A DNA stretch of 6,413 bases, taken from assembly GCA_013335425.1 (NCBI GenBank), contig JAAXVQ010000122.1, positions 1-6,413 of the forward strand. Direction: 5' to 3'. The notes below the pieces were generated by a model. It did not search any database. It was not told the origin of the DNA and worked only from the letters and a program-made list of their open reading frames with translations. The position numbers and the translations under genes are program-made. Below are positions 1 through 6,295 of the stretch, one piece after another; the stretch's first letter is position 1, and each line of letters begins with the position of its first letter. This stretch comes from Candidatus Firestoneibacteriota bacterium. Lineage in GTDB: Bacteria; Oederibacteriota; JAAXVQ01.

Positions 1-1572
1 TCGAGGCCGCCCTGCGGTCTCGCCGTCGCCGCAATCCACCAGGGTAAAACGCTCGTCTCGGAAACTGGCCTTGATGAGTTCCACCATGCGCGGGTCGTCG
101 TCGACGATCAAAATTTTATTGGGTTCACCGCCTGCGCGGCGGTGCGTGTGCCCGGCCAAAATGCCCTCGTGGCTCAAGAAGGGTTCGCCGATGCGCACCC
201 CCTGATTGTCTATGAGCAGTTCACGCAAATTGCGGTCATGGCTGGAGCCGCGCTGTTTGATGATCATGATGGCTTTGCGGATGGACGTCTCAATCTCCGC
301 CAAACGCAACACAATCACCGTATCCACCAGGTAGGAAAGGTTGGAATCCGAAAGCTTAAAATTGCCCACCATTTCGGGGATTTCCGAAGTGCACAAGGTG
401 GTGACGCCGGAGGCATGTAGGGTCCGCACCATGGCCTGAAAGGTCAAATGCGCCGTACCCGGAGAAGCGGCGATATTATTTAAAAAGGAAATCGGGTCAA
501 TCACCAACCGCTGAGGGCGCAGTTCATGCAGGCTGCGCCGTAGTAAAAAAAGAAACTCCCCTTCGCTGATCCCTGCGCTGGGCACATTGAGCACCACCAG
601 GCGCTCCTCCTGCAACGCCGCCGCCAAGTCCAAACCCAAGGCACGGGCGTGCCGTAACAAATTCCCCCCTTGCTCTTCCAGGGAATAATAAACGCAGGTC
701 TCCCCAAGTTCCAAACCTTTGGCTAAAAAATGCAGGGCCAAGTTGGTTTTACCCGTGCCCGAAGTGCCGGCCAACAAAATGGTCTGACCCGTGAAATAAC
801 CGCCCCCGAGCATTTCATCCAAGCCCGAAACGCCGCTGCTCACGCGCCGGATCTCGGACGCCACATCCTTAGGCTCCACCGATACGGGCTCGGGCAAGGA
901 CATGGGATAAACTTCCACGCCATCCTCATTGATGGCGAAGGGATGCTGCCCGTAGACGTGCTTCTGCCCGCGGGCCTTAAAAACTTCGATCAGACGCCGC
1001 CGCTGATAATCCCGGACCAATTCAAACGTCAAACGCAGGTAACAGTCCACCGAGTACATGCCCCAATGCGTCAAGGAGTCGCCTTCGATGTCCTTGACCA
1101 GGAAGCTGGTGATGCCTTGCCGCTTGAAACCGTTGATGAAATGATTGATCAGCTCGCGCTGGGTGGTGAGGTCTTCCTTGATTTTGTGCAGGAAATTGAT
1201 GGAATCCACCAGCACGCGGCGCGCGCCCAACTCATGGGTGAGCTTGTCGAACAGGCCTCCGGGGCGTTCCATTTCGCTGCGCAGCACTTCAGGCGAGGTC
1301 ATCACAATGCGCAGACGCCCGTCTTTCTCCAACTGGCGCAAATCCCAGCCGAAGTTAAGCGCGTCCCGGTAATATTGCGCGGGAAACTCCTCGAAGGTAA
1401 TCACGATCCCGGGCTCGCCCTCGGCAATGCCCTGGAGAATGAAGTGCAACCCCAACGTGGTTTTGCCCGTGCCCGGCAACCCTTCCACCAGGATGCTCTC
1501 GCCCTGCAGAAAGCCGCCCAGCAAAAGTTGATCCAAGCCTGCGACACCGGATTTAATTCTAGGGGTTGTCAA
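1..1572 (-). CDS. KaiC-like double-domain RecA ATPase fused to a receiver (REC) domain, partial (C-terminus beyond window)
   Basis: 524 codons are visible, read from a TTG at 1572 to the window edge. There are two RecA/KaiC domains in tandem. Domain 1 has Walker A GLPGTGKT (residues 31-38), the catalytic Glu pair E61-E62 and a Walker B Asp at D123. Domain 2 has Walker A GTSGTGKT (269-276), E299-E300 and Walker B D359. Residues 408-418 (SDSNLSYLVDT) line up with the autophosphorylation segment of cyanobacterial KaiC (from memory, TDSHISTITDT): the Ser431 position is Ser (S413), but the Thr432 position is Tyr (Y414). After a short linker (about 470-484), residues 485 onward (KILIVDDDP, acidic D491-D493) start a response-regulator receiver domain, cut off before its phospho-acceptor Asp. 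KaiC-family proteins are hexameric ATPases; a role in timing or signalling here is inference. TTG is the only reasonable start: an in-frame TAA lies 11 codons upstream, and GAGGTG sits 8 nt before TTG. Cytosolic; no signal peptide. It has its own promoter downstream of a diguanylate cyclase gene. Confidence 0.9.
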   Translation of the reverse strand, partial: MTTPRIKSGVAGLDQLLLGGFLQGESILVEGLPGTGKTTLGLHFILQGIAEGEPGIVITFEEFPAQYYRDALNFGWDLRQLEKDGRLRIVMTSPEVLRSEMERPGGLFDKLTHELGARRVLVDSINFLHKIKEDLTTQRELINHFINGFKRQGITSFLVKDIEGDSLTHWGMYSVDCYLRLTFELVRDYQRRRLIEVFKARGQKHVYGQHPFAINEDGVEVYPMSLPEPVSVEPKDVASEIRRVSSGVSGLDEMLGGGYFTGQTILLAGTSGTGKTNLALHFLAKGLELGETCVYYSLEEQGGNLLRHARALGLDLAAALQEERLVVLNVPSAGISEGEFLFLLRRSLHELRPQRLVIDPISFLNNIAASPGTAHLTFQAMVRTLHASGVTTLCTSEIPEMVGNFKLSDSNLSYLVDTVIVLRLAEIETSIRKAIMIIKQRGSSHDRNLRELLIDNQGVRIGEPFLSHEGILAGHTHRRAGGEPNKILIVDDDPRMVELIKASFRDERFTLVDCGDGETAGRPR

Positions 1573-1580
1573 GGCCGTGC

Positions 1581-1586
1581 CACCTC
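1581..1586 (-). promoter_or_regulatory. Ribosome binding site GAGGTG deciding a TTG start
   Basis: GAGGTG lies 8 nt upstream of the TTG at 1572. The overlapping GTG (1583-1581) is in another frame and hits TGA after four codons, so it cannot be the start. No in-frame ATG or GTG lies between the upstream in-frame TAA and the TTG. Confidence 0.7.
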
Positions 1587-1614
1587 GTTTCAGGAAATCG
1601 TTTTAAAACAAGCC

Positions 1615-1644
1615 ATTATAGCATCGGCGCAAATCCTGCGGCAA
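1615..1644 (-). promoter_or_regulatory. Sigma70-type promoter of the KaiC-REC gene
   Basis: Read on the minus strand: TTGCCG at 1644-1639 (4/6 to TTGACA), an 18-nt spacer, then a perfect TATAAT at 1620-1615. Initiation would fall near 1608, giving a leader of about 36 nt before the TTG. It lies in the 104-bp gap after the GGDEF gene, so the KaiC-like gene can be expressed independently of it. Assignment is by consensus only. Confidence 0.6.
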
Positions 1645-1676
1645 GCCTTTTGCACCCCCGATCGCCCGCCCGCGTT

Positions 1677-3767
1677 TTACGCCGAAGGCGCCGGTTCATC
1701 CGCGGCATCCGCGGACGCGCTCTCGGGGTGAACCACGACCCGGTTCCGTCCGTTTTCTTTGGCCTGATAAAGCGCCTGGTCGGCCTCGCGCAACAAGGTC
1801 TCGCACTTGACATGGTCCGACGAATAGCCCGCGATGCCCAAAGAAACCGTAATGGCGACCTGGGGCAGGTTGAAATCTCCGAGGAATTTGCAATTGTAAA
1901 CCGCTTGACGGATGCGCTCGGCCACGATGGTGGCGCCTTCGGTGTTGGTCATGGGCAGGACAATGACGAACTCTTCCCCGCCATAGCGCGCCAAAATATC
2001 GTTCTCCCGCACCGAAGCTTTGGTCAACTGGGCGATCTCCCGCAGAGCCAAATCACCGGCAATGTGCCCGTAAGTGTCATTGTAATGCTTGAAAAAATCA
2101 ATGTCCATCATGATCACCGACATGGCGTTGCGGTAACGTTTGCAGTTGGAAAACTCTTCGGCAAAACGCAACTGAAAATAGCGGTGATTGTAAAGCCCGG
2201 TCATTACATCGGTAATGGCCTGCTCCTTGACCTGCTGGTAAAGGCGGGCGTTTTCAATGGCCAAAGTCGCCTGGTTGGCCACAGCCGAAATCAGGGTCAC
2301 TTCGTCCTCGAGGAAAGGGTGGGCTTCGCGCGTGTCGTCCACGGTCAGCAGGCCGATGGCTTGTTGTTGTAAAAGCAGCGGAACCACCAGCAGGGTCTTA
2401 ACCACGCCCAAGGCTTCCAGGTGGCTTTGAAAGAAAGCATGATCTTCCTCGGCGGTTACTTCCACGGCGTGGCGCTCGAACAAAGCCTGAAAAAAACGGG
2501 TCTTGCGCACATCGGGCAGGAATATCTGCAGGCGGTTTAATTGTTGTTTGGGAAAGCCATAAGCCGCCACGGCTTCCAAACCGGTTTTCTTGTCGTTCAT
2601 GAGCCAAACAATGGTCCGGTCCACGCCGATGCTCTCGGCCGTATGGCGGGTCAACAAGGCCAGCACTTCGGGCAAATCCAGGGAGGAATTGATTTGCTGC
2701 CCGATTTCATTCACGACTTCCAATTGGGCTTTTTTAATCAAGATGGTGTCGGCTTGTTCTTCTAAAATACGGTTTTTCTCTTCCAGCACCGCGGCCGCTT
2801 CGGTCTGATGATGATAAAGCATGACGGTCTTGAGGGTAGCCGCGGTTTGGTTCATAAAGACCACGAGCAGTTCCAAATCTTCCGGGCCGAAACCCTTGGT
2901 CGGGTATTTCTGAGCGGCCACCATCACGCCCAACACTTCACCGGAAAAAACAATCGGCACAATCAGCAGTTGGTCAAATTCGGATAGAAAGGGAATCTTA
3001 CGGGATTGAAGTTTGTACTCGTTTACCAGGTCGGCTTTGCCCTGAGTCGCAGCTTGGCCGATGGGACCTTCGCCGAAAGCCAAGCTGTACTCGCCGCAGC
3101 CGCCGCTCAGACTCGAAGCCCGCAGAATCAGACGCGGCAGACCGGTATGGTTCTCCGGACCGGGCTGGAGCGCCCAAAACAAATACACCGGCTTGGCATG
3201 CAGAAGTTCCGCCGTATGCGCCACGATTTTTTCCAGCAAGACGTTTAAATCCGGTTCGCTGGCCAGGCTCTGGACCGTGTGGAACAAAACCGAGTTTACG
3301 CGGTTGCGGGCTTGAAGTGTTTGATCTCCCGTCTGCAGCAAAGCCCTAAAGAGCGCCGCGCAACCTTGGAGCCAATAAGCGTCCCAGGCTTCGGCCACCC
3401 CGGTTTGCTTCAACCGGGGTAAGGCGGGAATGCAAGCCGCCACTTCTGCGCGCATTTGCAGCAACAAGTCCCATAAAAATTCAAAAACCAAAGGATGCCC
3501 ATCGAGGAAAGCCTGGGCGGCGGCTTGCATGGGCTTAGGTGTCAGCACAGCCTGTGTTTTTTTCTTGGTATTGCCCGAAAGCGGGAAAAAAACTTTGAAA
3601 AAGTCTTCTGAATAAAAAATTGATTTCTTGGGTTTGCGGCTTTTGCCGGCAGCAGCCTTCGCTCCCGTCGGTTCGGACTTCACCCAGGAAGCAAGCAAAG
3701 ATTCGCGCCGGGCCTGCAAGAGGCTGGCAAGGGGAAGGAGCGGCTTATAATTCATGGTCGGTGTCAT
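1677..3767 (-). CDS. GAF-GAF-GGDEF diguanylate cyclase
   Basis: A 696-residue soluble protein predicted to make cyclic di-GMP from two GTP. Order: an N-terminal, mostly helical region (1-160) that I do not firmly recognise; its LLQARRESLLASWV start recalls the RsbRD N-terminal family. GAF domain 1 follows (about 165-315), then a coiled coil (about 320-352), GAF domain 2 (about 355-510) and a GGDEF domain (about 518-680). The active site is intact: GGEEF at 596-600 with metal ligands D555 and E598, and guanine-contacting N563 and D572 by alignment to PleD. REND (587-590), five residues before GGEEF, is a classical RxxD product-inhibition site. The tail is Ala/Asp-rich and low complexity. No membrane segment or signal peptide is seen, so it is a cytosolic sensor; the GAF ligands are unknown. 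The first ATG (3767) has a poor Shine-Dalgarno; the ATG at 3755 (Met5) has GGATGA 8 nt before it and may be the true start. It lies 63 bp after queA and 104 bp before the KaiC-REC gene. Confidence 0.95.
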   Translation of the reverse strand: MTPTMNYKPLLPLASLLQARRESLLASWVKSEPTGAKAAAGKSRKPKKSIFYSEDFFKVFFPLSGNTKKKTQAVLTPKPMQAAAQAFLDGHPLVFEFLWDLLLQMRAEVAACIPALPRLKQTGVAEAWDAYWLQGCAALFRALLQTGDQTLQARNRVNSVLFHTVQSLASEPDLNVLLEKIVAHTAELLHAKPVYLFWALQPGPENHTGLPRLILRASSLSGGCGEYSLAFGEGPIGQAATQGKADLVNEYKLQSRKIPFLSEFDQLLIVPIVFSGEVLGVMVAAQKYPTKGFGPEDLELLVVFMNQTAATLKTVMLYHHQTEAAAVLEEKNRILEEQADTILIKKAQLEVVNEIGQQINSSLDLPEVLALLTRHTAESIGVDRTIVWLMNDKKTGLEAVAAYGFPKQQLNRLQIFLPDVRKTRFFQALFERHAVEVTAEEDHAFFQSHLEALGVVKTLLVVPLLLQQQAIGLLTVDDTREAHPFLEDEVTLISAVANQATLAIENARLYQQVKEQAITDVMTGLYNHRYFQLRFAEEFSNCKRYRNAMSVIMMDIDFFKHYNDTYGHIAGDLALREIAQLTKASVRENDILARYGGEEFVIVLPMTNTEGATIVAERIRQAVYNCKFLGDFNLPQVAITVSLGIAGYSSDHVKCETLLREADQALYQAKENGRNRVVVHPESASADAADEPAPSA

Positions 3768-3797
3768 CCCGCGCCGAATGGCCTATAAATTCACATC

Positions 3798-3822
3798 AGC
3801 CCGGAACCCCCCCGGGCTTTTC
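3798..3822. terminator. GC hairpin between queA and the GGDEF gene; U-tract only on the + strand side
   Basis: A perfect 7-bp stem, AGCCCGG (3798-3804) with CCGGGCT (3812-3818), encloses a 7-nt loop. On the + strand it is followed by TTTTCCTT, a passable intrinsic terminator. On the minus strand, where the genes lie, the stem is preceded by an A-rich tract and followed by GATGTGAATTTA, with no U-run. It begins 12 nt beyond the queA stop, so it may attenuate queA transcription, block antisense transcription, or both. Confidence 0.45.
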
Positions 3823-3830
3823 CTTGCTTA

Positions 3831-4880
3831 TCATAACAAAAGCATCGCATCCCCGTAACTATAAAAGTGATATTTTTGTTGGACGGCCTCGCGATAAGCC
3901 TCTAAAATCCGATGCCTGCCGCCCAGGGCGCAGACCAGCATCAGCAGAGAGGATTCGGGCAGATGAAAGTTGGTCAACAGGCCGTCCACGGTTTTCCAGG
4001 CATATCCCGGTTGGATGAAAAGCCGGGTTTCGCCTTCTCCGGCTAAAACCTCCCCCGTGGCTGCGGCCGCGGATTCTAAAGTCCGGGCCGCCGTGGTTCC
4101 GACCGCGATCACGCGCTTCCCCGCCCTCCGCGCAGCCGCCAAGGCCGCGGCTGTTTCCTCAGGTATCCGATATCGTTCCGGGTGGAGCAAAACATCGGTC
4201 AAATCGCCTTCGGGCAGAGGCGAGAACGTCCCCCAACCTACATGCAGCGTCACACTCACAACTTTAATACCCCCGGCCTTGAGCCGCTGCAGCAAACCTC
4301 GGGAAAAATGCAAACCCGCAGTCGGTGCCGCCACGGAACCTGGGTGCGCTGCATAGACCGTCTGATAGCGGTTCCGGTCTCTTTTCAAATCCGCGGGAGC
4401 GGCGCGCCGGATATAAGGAGGCAAAGGCGGCTCACCGTGATGCTGCAGGATCCAACGGGCCGCCTGCCGGGTGCCGAAGTCCACGCGCACCCGGCCGGCA
4501 CCGAGCAATTCCGCCACCCGCAGGCTCCGGTTACCCGCCCGCAGAAGCGTACCCGCCGTCACCCGGCGGTAAGGGCGCGCCAACGCCTCCCACTGGGCCG
4601 GGGCCGTTTCCCGGTGCAAGAGCAGCTCAATCCGTGCCCCGGTAGTTTCCTTTTCCACGTGCAGACGTGCGGGAATAACTTTGGAATCATTCACCACCAA
4701 ACAATCGCCGGGTTCTAAAAGCTCGGGTAAATCTCGTATGGCGTTATGTAGAATCGGCTTTTCCTTTTGACGTGAAACCACCAGCATGCGCGAATCTCCG
4801 CGTCGCCGGGGTGCCTGAGCGATCAATTCTGCGGGCAGGTCAAAGTTAAAATCTCGAGCCAAAAGTGGAGACATGGGCAC
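3831..4880 (-). CDS. queA: S-adenosylmethionine:tRNA ribosyltransferase-isomerase
   Basis: A 349-residue protein of normal family length. It transfers and isomerises the ribose of S-adenosylmethionine onto 7-aminomethyl-7-deazaguanine at the tRNA wobble base (position 34), giving epoxyqueuosine in the queuosine pathway. It is cytosolic. Family signatures run throughout: DFNFDLPAELIAQ (10-22), DSRMLVV (29-35), NDSKVIPARL (64-73), LPPYIRR (153-159), RYQTVYA (171-177), GSVAAPTAGLHF (181-192), LHVGWGTFSP (212-221), GTTAARTLES (261-270), PGYAWKTVDGLLTNFHLPES (291-310) and the C-terminal YHFYSYGDAMLL (337-348). The start is GTG at 4880, with GGGAG 5 nt before it; the ATG two codons later (4874) is the alternative, 11 nt from the same site. 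It begins 2 bp after the spoIID stop, so translation is probably coupled. Confidence 0.98.
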   Translation of the reverse strand: MPMSPLLARDFNFDLPAELIAQAPRRRGDSRMLVVSRQKEKPILHNAIRDLPELLEPGDCLVVNDSKVIPARLHVEKETTGARIELLLHRETAPAQWEALARPYRRVTAGTLLRAGNRSLRVAELLGAGRVRVDFGTRQAARWILQHHGEPPLPPYIRRAAPADLKRDRNRYQTVYAAHPGSVAAPTAGLHFSRGLLQRLKAGGIKVVSVTLHVGWGTFSPLPEGDLTDVLLHPERYRIPEETAAALAAARRAGKRVIAVGTTAARTLESAAAATGEVLAGEGETRLFIQPGYAWKTVDGLLTNFHLPESSLLMLVCALGGRHRILEAYREAVQQKYHFYSYGDAMLLL

Positions 4881-4882
4881 GG

Positions 4883-6079
4883 TTACTCCCAGACCTGGAT
4901 GTCGCTGCCGGGATAATAAAATTGCAAAATCTCGTTAAAACCATAGCCGGCGCGGGCCAAACCGCAAGCACCTTCCTGGCATAAACCCACGCCATGCCCC
5001 CACCCTCGACCTTTAAAAACAACATTTTTAGTCGAGGGTGATATTTCGAAATTAGTGCTTTTCAAACGTTCCGGACCGACCAACATACGGAACGCTGCCG
5101 CTTTCATAACCTCGTTCACTCCGTCATGGCGAATTTCCAAGCTCAGGGCCCGGCCGTCGGGCAAACGCCCAACCATTTCCAAAGACTGGATGGTTTTAAT
5201 ATTGCGCTGAGCCAACGCCGAGACCAACTCCGACCTACTGAGCGCGAGCGACCAAACCGCATGCGGACTGTCATCGCAAAACCCGCAAACCACTCCCTTT
5301 AAATAAGGCGTATCGCTTCCCCATACATGCCGCACATCCGCTGTGTGCCCTCCGCAATTGGAATGATAAAACGCGGAGATGAACCGTCCTTGGTAAGTTG
5401 CCACCAAATGTGCGCTCGCCTCCACGGCCCGGTTGGTGGCCTCCCGCTCCGAATCCAATCCCCGGTAAACCTGGCTGTTGGTGCCGGCTTCCACATCGTA
5501 ATCCGCATGTTCGGAAGAGGCCCCCATACGCGACAAAGTAAACGTCCGGGCCGCCACGGCCTGAGCCTTGAGGGCTTCAACCGGCCAAGTATACAGCACT
5601 TCGTTGGGAACCACGCCCTTAAGATAATCTTCCACAGGCACGAAGTTGACCGCCAAAATCCCGCCGCGGGCGACGCAGGTAAGTTCAAGCTGACCGCGAT
5701 AACGCAGGCCATTGACCTTAAGCGCGTCATCATTGTTGTTGGGCACCAGACGGATTTTCTGCGCCAACAAGGTACGCCCGTTGATTACAAACTGTTGCGC
5801 GTGAACTGTAAATTGGGTTTCTTCCCCTAGGGAGGCCTCGTCAATTACCGCGCGTGAGCTCATATCGTAAATTTTTACCGGTCCGCGGGCGCCGATGCGC
5901 AGTCGGGGAACGTTTTGAAACAACGCCACGCGAACATTGGCCATCTGCCGGGAGTCGGCCTTGCCGGGCATGCGCTGGGGGGAAAAGGACCCATGGTGAA
6001 CCGAACGGGTGGTGGCACAGGCAGAGAGAAAAAACCAAAAGGCAATAAACCCGACTCCCAGTAATTTGCGGATATGCAC
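4883..6079 (-). CDS. SpoIID/LytB-domain lipoprotein, probable peptidoglycan lytic transglycosylase
   Basis: 398 residues from GTG at 6079. Residues 1-21 form a lipoprotein signal: basic HIRK, a hydrophobic stretch, then LSAC with the lipid-bearing Cys at 21, placing the protein outside the inner membrane or in the periplasm. The SpoIID domain spans roughly 140-398. VPVEDYLKGVVPNEV (147-161) contains E160, which aligns with the catalytic Glu of Bacillus SpoIID; PVEALKAQAVAARTF follows directly, then YHSNCGGHT (238-246) and the C-terminal RGWGHGVGLCQEGA (358-371). SpoIID enzymes cleave the glycan strands of peptidoglycan, typically stripped of stem peptides. H239, C242, C265, C268 and H273 could form a metal site, an inference. 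GTG 6079 is preferred over in-frame GTG 6088 because GGGGTGG ends 5 nt before it; an in-frame TAG lies at 6103-6101. In a bacterium not shown to sporulate, the role is likely cell-wall turnover or division, like other non-sporulation SpoIID homologues. Probably an operon with queA. Confidence 0.93.
   Translation of the reverse strand: MHIRKLLGVGFIAFWFFLSACATTRSVHHGSFSPQRMPGKADSRQMANVRVALFQNVPRLRIGARGPVKIYDMSSRAVIDEASLGEETQFTVHAQQFVINGRTLLAQKIRLVPNNNDDALKVNGLRYRGQLELTCVARGGILAVNFVPVEDYLKGVVPNEVLYTWPVEALKAQAVAARTFTLSRMGASSEHADYDVEAGTNSQVYRGLDSEREATNRAVEASAHLVATYQGRFISAFYHSNCGGHTADVRHVWGSDTPYLKGVVCGFCDDSPHAVWSLALSRSELVSALAQRNIKTIQSLEMVGRLPDGRALSLEIRHDGVNEVMKAAAFRMLVGPERLKSTNFEISPSTKNVVFKGRGWGHGVGLCQEGACGLARAGYGFNEILQFYYPGSDIQVWE
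5001..5040. repeat. Inverted repeat (hairpin) inside the spoIID-like coding region
   Basis: CACCCTCGAC (5001-5010) is perfectly complementary to GTCGAGGGTG (5031-5040). Inside it, TAAAAA (5014-5019) pairs with TTTTTA (5025-5030). The result is a 16-bp stem with a 3-nt bulge (5011-5013) and a 5-nt loop. It encodes the segment just before the conserved RGWGHG motif and falls about 120-155 nt before the stop codon. Confidence 0.6.
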
Positions 6080-6118
6080 TTCAACCACCCCGGTATTTTT
6101 CTAACAACCATTTCCCAC

Positions 6119-6127
6119 ACTATAACA
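6119..6127 (-). promoter_or_regulatory. Extended -10 promoter motif upstream of the SpoIID-like gene
   Basis: On the minus strand TGT TATAGT (6127-6119) is an extended -10 (TGn plus a 5/6 match to TATAAT). No good -35 hexamer is seen at 16-18 nt. Initiation near 6112 would give a leader of about 33 nt to GTG 6079. Consensus-based only. Confidence 0.4.
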
Positions 6128-6137
6128 TGAATCATGT
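6125..6137. promoter_or_regulatory. 13-bp palindrome abutting the SpoIID-like promoter, possible operator
   Basis: ACATGAATCATGT is a perfect palindrome around a central A. It overlaps the TG of the extended -10 and fills part of the -10/-35 spacer, where a dimeric regulator could act. The regulator is unknown, and a palindrome this short could arise by chance. Confidence 0.3.
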
Positions 6138-6162
6138 GAAAAAGAAGCGTACGGCGAAAAAT

Positions 6163-6181
6163 CTAGGAGCCTGTCGGACTT
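6163..6181 (+). repeat. Left terminal inverted repeat of the MITE-like element
   Basis: 19-nt arm, complementary to 6296-6314 apart from one position (T6173 against the C expected from the right arm). On the minus strand it is followed by a T5 run at 6161-6157, so the folded arms could end transcripts coming from the nuclease gene. Confidence 0.7.
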
Positions 6182-6274
6182 AAATCTTCGAAAGATCCAA
6201 ATACCGCTCCGAATGACTCACGAATAAAGATGCCTGTGTGTTTTCCCACTTTGCAAAAGGGGGATAACGGCGCT

Positions 6275-6283
6275 ATTATACCA
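6275..6283 (-). promoter_or_regulatory. Extended -10 promoter motif inside the MITE-like element, facing spoIID-queA
   Basis: The minus strand reads TGG TATAAT (6283-6275), a perfect -10 with the TGn extension. No convincing -35 is seen. Initiation near 6268 would give a leader of about 190 nt to the SpoIID-like start, passing through the left repeat arm. Confidence 0.4.
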
Positions 6284-6295
6284 TCTCTGAGGAGA

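Noticed and set aside
1641..1653. Short GCAA/TTGC hairpin after the GGDEF gene as a terminator
   Set aside because: Only 4 bp of stem and no U-run on the minus strand.
730..1731. Long + strand open frame of 333 codons
   Set aside because: It lies opposite the KaiC-like gene, whose Walker motifs and conserved residues are unmistakable on the minus strand. The + frame product has no recognisable motif.
1566..2372. + strand open frame of 268 codons
   Set aside because: Antisense to the GGDEF domain; open only because of codon bias on the real strand.
3768..3797. Possible promoter (TATAGG-like) before the GGDEF gene
   Set aside because: Only 4/6 to the -10 consensus and no -35 at a suitable distance (GGGGTT at 17 nt); not strong enough to list.
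4182..4718. + strand open frames opposite queA
   Set aside because: queA is complete and highly conserved on the minus strand; the + products are low in recognisable features.
5327..5830. + strand open frame opposite the SpoIID-like gene
   Set aside because: Shadow of the SpoIID domain coding strand; no start signal or domain.
5875..6135. Minus-strand 86-codon frame beginning at ATG 6135
   Set aside because: It overlaps the SpoIID-like gene in another frame; the SpoIID frame supplies the lipobox signal peptide and the conserved domain.
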